From CAMQRS01 sp964370065 (GTDB lineage: Bacteria > Bacillota_I > Bacilli_A > Erysipelotrichales > Erysipelotrichaceae): DNA of 5,738 nucleotides. The stretch is taken from the NCBI GenBank assembly GCA_964370065.1, contig CAYJGK010000038.1, positions 1 through 5,738 on the forward strand, read 5' to 3'. Under the pieces are notes generated by a model that was given only the letters and a program-made list of their open reading frames with translations, ran no database searches and was not told the DNA's origin. Made by a program: the position numbers and the translations under genes. Shown in pieces: positions 1 through 5,384 of this stretch; position 1 is the first letter of the stretch; each line of letters begins with the position of its first letter.

Positions 1-33
1 AAATGCCGAAGCCAGACGCTTCGACATTTTTTT
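1..33 (-). terminator. Terminator hairpin ending the oxidoreductase pair, probably bidirectional
   Basis: Arms at 1-12 and 18-29 form a 12-position stem around a 5-nt loop (13-17). The single C/A mismatch on the plus strand becomes a U-G wobble in minus-strand RNA, so the hairpin is best paired as the 3' end of the minus-strand oxidoreductase message. It lies 2 bp past the stop codon's T-rich flank. On the plus strand it is followed by a seven-base T-run (27-33), so it could also stop transcription entering from the left. The T-run expected for the minus direction would lie outside the window. Confidence 0.8.
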
Positions 34-34
34 A

Positions 35-991
35 TTATTCATCACTCCATGCCTTTTGTATATCTTCTAATAACTGAATTGTTGAAACGCTCATAGCAGC
101 ATTCATGATTGGACTTTGTATTTTATTTTGTTGAATACATTGTGCAATATGCACACATTCATATTGCAGTTCATATTGACAAGGAAACTCAATAACTTCT
201 GTTTTATCTTTATAATAAATGGTTGCACTTCTTGCTTTCCAATAATCAAAAATTTCAATATATCCTAATTCTCCATAAATCATTGCTTTATTAACAGCTA
301 GTACTTGTGTGCTAATTTTGCTAGTCACTAAAATATGATTGCCTAACTGAAAACTAAGTGCACATTGTTGATCCACTTGTGAATCTCCTTTAGTTCGTAA
401 AGCACTATAATTTTCTATTTCTTCATTAAATAAATATTTAATTAAATGAATGGTATAACTAGCATTGCCATACAATGCCCCGCCTCCACTTTTTAAAGAG
501 GATAACCATGTATTATAGGTCGGTTCACAAGAACTTGTTAAGTCCATCAAATGAATTTTACCAAGCTTATTGGTTGCAATAATTTCTTTAATAGCTTGCA
601 TCAACGGTAGGAAAACTACTTTTTGTGCCTCCATAATGAAACAATTATTAGCTTTCGCTAAATTAAACAATTGTTTAGCTTGCTCAGCATGTAAGGTAAA
701 AGGTTTTTCACAAACTACATGCTTACCCTGTTCTAAAGCTAATTTTGCATATTTATAATGTTCGCTATTAATCATCGCCACATACACTACTTGTACTTGT
801 GAATCAGCAACTAATTGTTCATAACTTCCATAGTATTTAGCGATTCCTAATTGTGCAGCTTTTTGCTTCGCTTTTTCTAAATCACGAGAAGCAATTGCCA
901 CTGCCTCTCCACTATCGCTGACTTCTAATGCTTTTATAAAACGTGGGACTATGCTAGCTGTACTTAAAATTCCATATCGTAATTTTTCCAT
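35..991 (-). CDS. Gfo/Idh/MocA family NAD(P)-dependent oxidoreductase (second gene of pair)
   Basis: This 318-aa protein has the length and layout of the Gfo/Idh/MocA family: soluble cytoplasmic dehydrogenases that oxidise or reduce sugars, inositols and related polyols with a bound nicotinamide cofactor. The N-terminal Rossmann part opens with YGILSTASI (residues 6-14), a glycine-poor variant of the dinucleotide loop that resembles the dihydrodiol/xylose dehydrogenase branch. The family hallmark GKHVVCEKP is at 89-97 with the catalytic lysine at 96, followed by EAQKVVFLP (121-129). The C-terminal part contains GGGALYGNASYTIH (169-182). Relatives usually have GGGxLxDxGxY here, so the acidic residue is replaced by glycine (175) while the tyrosine (179) remains. 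The ATG start follows GTGGAG (1001-1006) inside the end of the upstream gene, and only 3 bp separate the two, which indicates translational coupling. Substrate and reaction direction cannot be read from the sequence. Confidence 0.92.
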   Translation of the reverse strand: MEKLRYGILSTASIVPRFIKALEVSDSGEAVAIASRDLEKAKQKAAQLGIAKYYGSYEQLVADSQVQVVYVAMINSEHYKYAKLALEQGKHVVCEKPFTLHAEQAKQLFNLAKANNCFIMEAQKVVFLPLMQAIKEIIATNKLGKIHLMDLTSSCEPTYNTWLSSLKSGGGALYGNASYTIHLIKYLFNEEIENYSALRTKGDSQVDQQCALSFQLGNHILVTSKISTQVLAVNKAMIYGELGYIEIFDYWKARSATIYYKDKTEVIEFPCQYELQYECVHIAQCIQQNKIQSPIMNAAMSVSTIQLLEDIQKAWSDE

Positions 992-994
992 TGT

Positions 995-2017
995 TTATTG
1001 CTCCACTTCTATCACTTCACCAGTATCTAAGCTTTTATGTACCGCTTCTGCAATTAACTCTGCTGCTAAGCCATCTCTTGCATCTGCAACAAATGGTTTA
1101 TTCTCAATAATACAAGTGATAAAGTCATGCATTGGTTGGATACCAAATCCAGTAGGCACACCGTCATGATCGACTATAAAGTAAGAGTTTGGCGTTCTTG
1201 TTTTAAATTCATTAAACATCTCCACACCTCGATTTTGTGAATCTAGGCGATAGTAGGCATGATCACATAGTATTTCTGTTCTTCCCCCATTATTTTTAGG
1301 AAAACCATTTGGTAATACCCATGAGTTTTCCACTACCCAATGAGAACCATCATCCATAAATAAAATAGCTTGTACACTATCATACGTATCAATTCCTTTA
1401 GATTTTAATAAACGATGACTACCTACTGCAAATACTTTTGTCACTTCACTTCCCGTATACCAACGGATTTGATCATAACAATGAGTCCCTAAAAAGTGAA
1501 CTGGTGAAGAATGATTCGACCAGTTAAACCATTTAGTCGGCACATCAATGATGTCATCCATACTCATATACCCACGAATAATTTTTCCGCTACTTGATAA
1601 GTGTAATTGTTGTTTTACATTTATAGCAGCTGGATCCCAGCGTTTGTGGTAATCCAGTGCAACTCTAACTCCTTTTGCTTTTGCAGCTTCAATAATTCGA
1701 ATGGCATCTTCTGATTTTGTAGCTAATGGTTTTTCAACAAATATGTCTAATCCATGTTCTATTGCAATCAATGCTGGTTCTAAATGATACGCATCTGGCG
1801 TGGCAATGGAACATACATCAACTTCTTCATTAGCTAATAGTTCATTTAATTCACTATACGTTTTTAGTCCAAATTCTTCTTCCATTTTTTTTCTGATCTT
1901 TTTGCTTTTATCACAAACAGCAACAATCACTGCTTGTTTATTACTCATGTATGCTGTTATATGATTGATTCCATAAATTCCTGCGCCTACTACTGCGACT
2001 CTAACGTGTTTTTTCAA
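995..2017 (-). CDS. Gfo/Idh/MocA family NAD(P)-dependent oxidoreductase (first gene of pair), TTG start
   Basis: This 340-aa cytoplasmic oxidoreductase has a classic GAGIYG dinucleotide-binding loop (residues 11-16), an ATPDAYH segment (72-78) and the hallmark DIFVEKP (91-97, catalytic lysine 96). The substrate half carries VHFLGTHCYDQIRWYTG (173-189), matching the family pattern in which a His (179) and Asp (182) line the active site. GGRTEIL (244-250) follows and the protein ends in a typical helical tail. The start codon is TTG at 2017-2015. It is chosen because AAGGAGG lies 9 nt upstream, the frame aligns with MKKHVRVAVVGAG, and no better start exists. It has its own sigma-A-like promoter and is followed 3 bp later by a second, clearly divergent family member, so the two probably act in one pathway on related polyols. 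myo-Inositol or deoxysugar metabolism is possible, but no neighbour supports a specific substrate. Confidence 0.93.
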   Translation of the reverse strand: MKKHVRVAVVGAGIYGINHITAYMSNKQAVIVAVCDKSKKIRKKMEEEFGLKTYSELNELLANEEVDVCSIATPDAYHLEPALIAIEHGLDIFVEKPLATKSEDAIRIIEAAKAKGVRVALDYHKRWDPAAINVKQQLHLSSSGKIIRGYMSMDDIIDVPTKWFNWSNHSSPVHFLGTHCYDQIRWYTGSEVTKVFAVGSHRLLKSKGIDTYDSVQAILFMDDGSHWVVENSWVLPNGFPKNNGGRTEILCDHAYYRLDSQNRGVEMFNEFKTRTPNSYFIVDHDGVPTGFGIQPMHDFITCIIENKPFVADARDGLAAELIAEAVHKSLDTGEVIEVEQ

Positions 2018-2026
2018 ATTAAACCG

Positions 2027-2033
2027 CCTCCTT
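2027..2033 (-). promoter_or_regulatory. Strong ribosome binding site that fixes a TTG start
   Basis: AAGGAGG is a full Shine-Dalgarno match 9 nt before the TTG codon at 2017-2015. No ATG or GTG in the same frame is equally well placed, so this site decides the start of the first oxidoreductase gene. Confidence 0.85.
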
Positions 2034-2057
2034 TTATTTGGAATTATATAAATCTTT

Positions 2058-2072
2058 TATACTTTTAGTATA
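2058..2072. promoter_or_regulatory. 15-bp palindrome over the -10 box, candidate operator
   Basis: TATACT-TTT-AGTATA is a perfect inverted repeat of 6-bp arms around 3 bp. The right arm (2067-2072) is itself the -10 box, TATACT on the minus strand, of the oxidoreductase promoter. The left arm covers the expected transcription start. A dimeric repressor bound here would block the promoter. No regulator gene is in the window and the motif is not one I can assign to a named family. Chance symmetry in AT-rich DNA is the alternative. Confidence 0.45.
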
Positions 2073-2094
2073 CGCCTTGTTTCATATTTTTCAA
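2067..2094 (-). promoter_or_regulatory. Sigma-A-type promoter of the oxidoreductase pair
   Basis: The -35 box TTGAAA (2094-2089), a 16-bp spacer and the -10 box TATACT (2072-2067) each match the vegetative consensus at five of six positions. The predicted start near 2060 gives a leader of about 43 nt that contains the AAGGAGG site. It lies just downstream of the terminator of the preceding unit, so the pair is likely transcribed independently. Confidence 0.75.
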
Positions 2095-2103
2095 TGTGTT
2101 TTT

Positions 2104-2130
2104 AAAAAAAAGGGGAACCATCTCTCCCCT
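2104..2130 (-). terminator. Rho-independent terminator of the HAD-reductase unit
   Basis: In minus-strand RNA the stem is AGGGGA pairing with UCCCCU around an 8-nt loop, followed by a run of eight T (2111-2104). The stem begins at the TAG stop codon of the reductase gene (2131-2129). The GC-rich stem plus T-run is a textbook intrinsic terminator. The next promoter's -35 box is only 10 bp further on. Confidence 0.9.
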
Positions 2131-2659
2131 ATCTTTTCTTATACACCACATCTACAATTCCATTATAGTGTCGTGTCGTTATTAATTGTAATGGTGTTTG
2201 TGTACTTGTTGTATCAAACAACCGAATCCCAGCACCTAATACCATAGGAATAATGGAAAGAGTGTATTCATCAATGATACCAGCCGCATGGCATTGTTGA
2301 ATAATGCTGGCTCCCCCACATAGCCAAATGTCTTTTCCTTCTTCTTGTTTAATGCGTTCCATTACACTCACTACATCTTCATTCACAAATGTGATGTCTT
2401 CTTTTGATGTTAGCTTTTTAGTTGTAAAAACGTATGATTTTTGATTGGCGTACGGCCAATCATCAACTGCTAATTCATTGATAATTTGATGATAGGTTGT
2501 AGAACCCAAAATGACAGTATCAATCGTTTCCATAAAGCTAGAATAACTGCCCAAATGATCAGGTTGGCTGCCATCTCCTATCAACCAGTCGACACCTCCT
2601 TCTTTGGAAGCAACATAGCCATCTACACTCATTGCAATATACGCTTTAACTTTTCTCAT
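2129..2659 (-). CDS. Dihydrofolate reductase-like (RibD C-terminal domain) family reductase
   Basis: This 176-aa single-domain protein is of the RibD_C/DHFR-like fold, which binds NADPH and reduces a small heterocyclic substrate. Stand-alone members such as Bacillus YyaP and YwjB have no settled role. Visible family signatures are VKAYIAMSVDGYVA (residues 4-17), WLIGDG (25-30), DTVILGSTTYHQI (47-59), SYVFTTKK (75-82), DIWLCGGASII (110-120, glycine-rich cofactor segment) and IIDEYTLSIIPMVLGAGIRLFD (128-149). The frame is open from an ATG at 2677, but the start at 2659 is chosen because AAGGAG (2672-2667) lies 7 nt upstream of it, the earlier ATG lacks a ribosome site, and homologues begin at MRKV. 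It overlaps the end of the upstream HAD gene by 14 bp, indicating co-transcription and translational coupling. It is not the housekeeping dihydrofolate reductase. Substrate unknown. Confidence 0.9.
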   Translation of the reverse strand: MRKVKAYIAMSVDGYVASKEGGVDWLIGDGSQPDHLGSYSSFMETIDTVILGSTTYHQIINELAVDDWPYANQKSYVFTTKKLTSKEDITFVNEDVVSVMERIKQEEGKDIWLCGGASIIQQCHAAGIIDEYTLSIIPMVLGAGIRLFDTTSTQTPLQLITTRHYNGIVDVVYKKR

Positions 2660-3530
2660 TCGCTTTCTCCTTAACATTTTGATTATGTATGAGTATTCCC
2701 TTCATCACTTGTGCACACCCATGATTTTCATTGCTTTCACACACATAGTTGGCACATTCTTTTATAGCTTCACTAGCATTTCCCATCGCGACACTATTAG
2801 GAAATAAAGTAAGCATTGAGATATCATTTCCTGAATCACCAATTACGACTACTTCTTCCTTTGAATAGCCTTTTAATGCAATTAGTTCTTCTAGTAATTC
2901 TCCTTTTGTGGCCCCTGTTTTTGTAATTTCCACATTTACAGGCACAGAAGTGGATATTTGTACTCCCTCTATTTTAGAAAGTTCTGTCATCATCTGTTGT
3001 TTTTCGATTTCATTATTATGATGCAATTCAATCTTGATAATTTTTTTATGCCATACATCTTCTATCGCATCCATTTCATGCATAAAAGATTCTAATTGTA
3101 ATGCAGTTAAAAAACCTTCTGCATCTTTTTTTTCTTGACCAATAGCTATCATATTACTTAGATATTGGTCAAATATCACATCCAATTTACAATTTGTATA
3201 ATCTTTTTCATCCGTATAGATTTCAATAGAATTAGAATGTGCCATAATAGCACCTAATAATTGTGATTTGCTTTCCTTACTAATTTCTTTTAAAATTTTA
3301 CAATTTCCTTGTGCATCGCGATATTCTGCTCCATTTAGTGCAATGCAAGCTGTCTGTGCACCTAACGAGTCATTAATCATCTTAATCCCTGCATAATTTC
3401 TACCACTCGCAAATAGGATTTCCACCCCTGACTTGGCTAATTCAAAGTATGTTTCCTTTGTTTCTGGTGCAATCTTGTGTTCTTCATTTAAGAATGTCCC
3501 ATCAATGTCACTAACAAATAATTTAATCAT
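2646..3530 (-). CDS. Cof-type HAD-IIB family hydrolase (sugar or nucleotide phosphatase)
   Basis: This 294-aa protein is a full-length Cof-like haloacid-dehalogenase phosphatase: a Mg-dependent cytoplasmic enzyme that removes phosphate from small metabolites through an aspartyl-phosphate intermediate. All four HAD motifs are present. Motif I is DIDGT (residues 8-12, nucleophile D8 and acid D10). Motif II is FASGR with serine 42. Motif III is lysine 209 in TKTGATKGELL, and motif IV is GDSGND (231-236). The region between about 85 and 195 is the IIB cap that sets specificity. The ATG at 3530 is preceded by GTGGGGG with 7-nt spacing, a moderate ribosome site. It is the first confidently called gene of a unit with the downstream reductase, which it overlaps by 14 bp. 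Family members act on flavin precursors, sugar phosphates or pyridoxal phosphate. The cap sequence does not let me choose between these. Confidence 0.93.
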   Translation of the reverse strand: MIKLFVSDIDGTFLNEEHKIAPETKETYFELAKSGVEILFASGRNYAGIKMINDSLGAQTACIALNGAEYRDAQGNCKILKEISKESKSQLLGAIMAHSNSIEIYTDEKDYTNCKLDVIFDQYLSNMIAIGQEKKDAEGFLTALQLESFMHEMDAIEDVWHKKIIKIELHHNNEIEKQQMMTELSKIEGVQISTSVPVNVEITKTGATKGELLEELIALKGYSKEEVVVIGDSGNDISMLTLFPNSVAMGNASEAIKECANYVCESNENHGCAQVMKGILIHNQNVKEKANEKS

Positions 3531-3584
3531 AAATATACCCCCACTATTTTTATAATAACATAAAATAATATACTTTTATTAGAT

Positions 3585-3610
3585 ATTTGCTTAAATATGA
3601 TTAAGCAAAT
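3585..3610. promoter_or_regulatory. 26-bp perfect inverted repeat upstream of the HAD gene, candidate operator
   Basis: The arms ATTTGCTTAA (3585-3594) and TTAAGCAAAT (3601-3610) are exact reverse complements around a 6-bp centre. It lies 55-80 bp upstream of the HAD start codon, a typical distance for an operator overlapping a promoter, and no T-run follows it on either strand. A dimeric regulator binding site is the simplest reading. A leader RNA hairpin is possible. Confidence 0.45.
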
Positions 3611-3666
3611 GTATTGTCTTTCATCCTTTTCATACACTAGGCACATTGTTCTTTATTTTTATAAAG

Positions 3667-3684
3667 TGTAGTTTTTCTACTACA
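3667..3684. repeat. 18-bp inverted repeat TGTAGT-N6-ACTACA
   Basis: Perfect 6-bp arms (3667-3672 and 3679-3684) flank a 6-bp T-rich centre. The half-site ACTACA resembles the TACA/TGTA half-sites of BlaI/MecI/CopY-type repressors, but the two halves are in the opposite order to those operators, so no assignment is made. It abuts the next inverted repeat. Confidence 0.35.
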
Positions 3685-3715
3685 TTCTATCTACAGCATT
3701 AGTGAAAGATAGAAT
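3684..3715. repeat. 9-bp-arm inverted repeat with 14-nt loop
   Basis: ATTCTATCT (3684-3692) and AGATAGAAT (3707-3715) are exact reverse complements separated by 14 nt. In a leader RNA of the HAD gene this would form a weak A/U-rich hairpin. It has no T-run and is not a terminator. Function unknown. Confidence 0.4.
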
Positions 3716-3841
3716 ATAAGACAAATTGGCTGCTGATAATTTTTATCTATGCTTATTTTAACAATAAAATAATCGTACTATTACTTTTTGTATATAAGCA
3801 AAACAATAGGTGATTTTCAATTTTAGCCAATCCGATCAACC

Positions 3842-3878
3842 GCTAATTTCATTTTATAATATATAAAATGAAATTAGC
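3842..3878. repeat. 37-bp perfect palindrome with 17-bp arms
   Basis: The arms 3842-3858 and 3862-3878 are exact reverse complements with only a 3-nt loop, the longest perfect symmetry in the window. Each arm is AT-rich with GC at the outer end (GCTAATTTC...). Neither strand continues into a T-run, so it is not a standard intrinsic terminator. It lies about 30 bp beyond the terminator of the acetyltransferase gene and could be a secondary 3'-end hairpin, an extended protein-binding site, or a mobile palindromic repeat. Confidence 0.55.
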
Positions 3879-3909
3879 TACCCTTAGTACTGTATAACAT
3901 TTCGTAAAC

Positions 3910-3940
3910 AAAAAAGTTACAATTAATAGCAGCTTTTTTT
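3910..3940 (-). terminator. Terminator after the acetyltransferase gene, bidirectional form
   Basis: In minus-strand RNA, AAAAAAGCTGC pairs with GTAACTTTTTT around an 8-nt loop, with one C/A mismatch and one G-U wobble. The T arm runs on into TTTTTTG. The stem starts at the stop codon (3941-3939). The A-run, hairpin, T-run design is common for low-GC Gram-positive terminators and also works on the plus strand, where seven T follow. The mismatch makes it only moderately strong. Confidence 0.65.
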
Positions 3941-4520
3941 ATTTATATTGCAACACATACATTGTCACATCATCATCCGACTTTTGTTTCACTATATTCA
4001 TACCGCATTTCTCATATTTCTCAGCTTTCATTTTGGCATCAGTATCCAATACACAATGTATGTTTTTCTTTTTTGCTAGAGCGAATGGAATGGATAAAAG
4101 CGTTCGCATATGACCTTGTCCTTGAAATTCTTGTAGTACTACAAGCATAAATATGGCTACATAGTCACTCTCATTTTTATACATATCTTCATAGCCTTTC
4201 CATCCTTTTAAAGCTTGAATCAACCGGATTAAAGATTTAATTTTAACTCGTGCTAACAATTTAAATAACATCACAATTTGGTATTTAAGTCCAGGTTTAT
4301 TATTTTTTGTCCAATACGCAACAAATCCTTCATAGTTATCAGAAATACTATATAAACACCCACTAGCATAACAGATTTCAGTAAGAACTGAAAAGTAAGC
4401 AATCCCTTCTTCCCTGTTAAAACCATCCACTAAAACACCTGGTTCTCCCATAAAAGATTCACCAATTGCCCTTCCCATTTCAACGAGTTTTGATTTATCT
4501 ATATTTTGTACTTTTATCAT
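3939..4520 (-). CDS. GNAT family N-acetyltransferase
   Basis: This 193-aa protein has the GCN5-related acetyltransferase layout: cytoplasmic enzymes that transfer acetyl from acetyl-CoA to an amine on a small molecule or protein. The acetyl-CoA loop is in VVLQEFQGQGHMRTLL (residues 127-142). QGQGHM (133-138) matches the Q/R-x-x-G-x-G/A pattern except that the last small residue is methionine. A strand-turn segment, HCVLDTDAKMKAEKYEKCGMNIV (155-177), corresponds to the common YEKxGF helix. Residues 79-115 form a basic, leucine-rich insertion (LFKLLARVKIKSLIRLIQALKGW), probably a substrate-side helix pair. The ATG follows GAGGGAG with 6-nt spacing. It lies 42 bp after the methyltransferase gene with no clear promoter between, so co-transcription is likely. 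The acceptor substrate is unknown, and nothing shows it to be an antibiotic-modifying enzyme. Confidence 0.87.
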   Translation of the reverse strand: MIKVQNIDKSKLVEMGRAIGESFMGEPGVLVDGFNREEGIAYFSVLTEICYASGCLYSISDNYEGFVAYWTKNNKPGLKYQIVMLFKLLARVKIKSLIRLIQALKGWKGYEDMYKNESDYVAIFMLVVLQEFQGQGHMRTLLSIPFALAKKKNIHCVLDTDAKMKAEKYEKCGMNIVKQKSDDDVTMYVLQYK

Positions 4521-4562
4521 TGTTTTCTCCCTCTTATATCAATTGTATGTAATATAGTTTAT

Positions 4563-5384
4563 TTATAACTGCCCATTCATATCATATCTTACTATCATAG
4601 TATGCTTTTTTTTATCTGCGATCTTCGTTGCAATTTTTGTGTATAGCTTTAATTTTTTACGAAGTTCTTTTGATATGTCATCATAAAAACCCGTTGCAGA
4701 TAACAGCTTCATATTTGTCTGTCTTTCAAACTGTTTAGGGTCGTTAATATAAAAGTACATTTTCGCCTCTTTGTTTCCCGTTTTTCTCACCATTTTATTA
4801 GCATATTTAATTCCGTATTCATCCGTCGTATCAAATAATATTTCTGCTTTATTAAACTGCTTTTGCAATTTTGAAATAAGGACTATCACTTCTTGTTCTT
4901 TAAAATACTGAAAAACTCCTGCTACTACAAATAGAGTTGGTGCCGTACAATTCATTAACTGTGAAAATTCTAATTCATTAACATTACCTTCAATTAAAGT
5001 TTCATTTGCAAGTACGCCCAAAAGTGTTTTTCTATTTTGAATGACAGCAGGAAAGTCAATTTCATAAAAATGTGCCTTTTGAGAAAATTCTAACAATCTA
5101 AAAGCCATCGTATCTAACCCACAACCTATACAAACTATATTGCACTGCGTTTGTTTAGAAATAAATTCGGTAGCAATTTTATCCATTGCGACTGCTCTTG
5201 AAGCAGAAGCAAGCATTGCATATTCACTACTTTTTTTGGTAATGATATTATTGGGAATTACACTTTCTATACACAACGCTTTTTTATCATAAAAGTACTC
5301 TAGAAATCGTTTTGATGTATTAATACGCGCCATAAGTGGAATAAATAAAGTGTCTGCTACACCGTTCAATTTTGTATGATTCAT
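4563..5384 (-). CDS. Leucine carboxyl methyltransferase (LCM)-family class I SAM-dependent O-methyltransferase
   Basis: This 273-aa protein matches the bacterial branch of the LCM/PPM1-type methyltransferases, which move a methyl group from S-adenosylmethionine to a carboxyl or hydroxyl of a protein or secondary metabolite. Motif I is NIVCIGCGLDTMAFRL (residues 82-97). The acidic SAM-ribose motif follows at HFYEIDFPAVIQNRK (105-119, E108 and D110). LFVVAGVFQYFKEQEV (151-166) corresponds to the usual EGVxxYL segment, here without its glutamate. FDTTDEYG (184-191) and the C-terminal TGFYDD (231-236) are also typical. The N-terminal helical part (LNGVADTLFIPLMAR, SSEYAMLASASRAVAMD) fits the family lid. 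The start is the ATG at 5384, 7 nt after a full AAGGAGG. It is the first gene of a unit with the GNAT gene and is preceded by a long leader. The methyl acceptor is unknown. Confidence 0.9.
   Translation of the reverse strand: MNHTKLNGVADTLFIPLMARINTSKRFLEYFYDKKALCIESVIPNNIITKKSSEYAMLASASRAVAMDKIATEFISKQTQCNIVCIGCGLDTMAFRLLEFSQKAHFYEIDFPAVIQNRKTLLGVLANETLIEGNVNELEFSQLMNCTAPTLFVVAGVFQYFKEQEVIVLISKLQKQFNKAEILFDTTDEYGIKYANKMVRKTGNKEAKMYFYINDPKQFERQTNMKLLSATGFYDDISKELRKKLKLYTKIATKIADKKKHTMIVRYDMNGQL

Larger units (their letters stand above)
3531..3938. other. Gene-poor 408-bp intergenic stretch rich in inverted repeats
   Basis: No convincing gene is seen between the HAD gene and the acetyltransferase gene. 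The stretch is very AT-rich and holds perfect inverted repeats at 3585-3610, 3667-3684, 3684-3715 and 3842-3878, a weaker all-A/T one at 3753-3772, and a terminator at 3910-3940. A possible minus-strand promoter for the HAD unit is TTGAAA (3820-3815), 18 bp, TATATA (3796-3791), which would give a leader of about 255 nt. A 39-codon open frame (3646-3527) overlapping the HAD start lacks a good ribosome site and is not called. Confidence 0.6.

Noticed and set aside
570..758. Plus-strand 62-codon open frame
   Set aside because: It lies inside the well-supported minus-strand oxidoreductase gene, has no ribosome site or recognisable motif, and is cysteine-rich in the way antisense frames of AT-rich genes often are.
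951..1169. Plus-strand 72-codon open frame across the junction of the two oxidoreductases
   Set aside because: It is antisense to two coupled genes with clear family motifs, with no promoter or ribosome site.
2038..2247. Plus-strand 69-codon open frame with hydrophobic stretches
   Set aside because: It spans the promoter, a terminator hairpin and the 3' end of the reductase gene on the opposite strand, and no Shine-Dalgarno precedes it.
2486..2674. Plus-strand 62-codon open frame
   Set aside because: It is antisense to the reductase gene, with no ribosome site and no family resemblance.
2660..2677. Upstream ATG extending the reductase by six residues (MLRRKR)
   Set aside because: The AAGGAG site at 2672-2667 lies inside this extension and is correctly spaced only for the ATG at 2659, where family homologues begin.
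3598..3672. Short plus-strand frame starting MIKQMY
   Set aside because: It is only 24 codons long, with no ribosome site, and it overlaps inverted repeats.
3667..3684. BlaI/MecI/CopY-type operator
   Set aside because: The half-sites resemble TACA/TGTA but occur in the reverse order with a different spacing, and no such regulator is nearby.
3531..3938. Riboswitch or T-box leader for the HAD unit
   Set aside because: No T-box sequence, no recognisable riboswitch core and no terminator/antiterminator pair ahead of the HAD start were seen.
3962..4150. Plus-strand 62-codon open frame
   Set aside because: It is antisense to the acetyltransferase gene, with low-complexity composition and no initiation signals.
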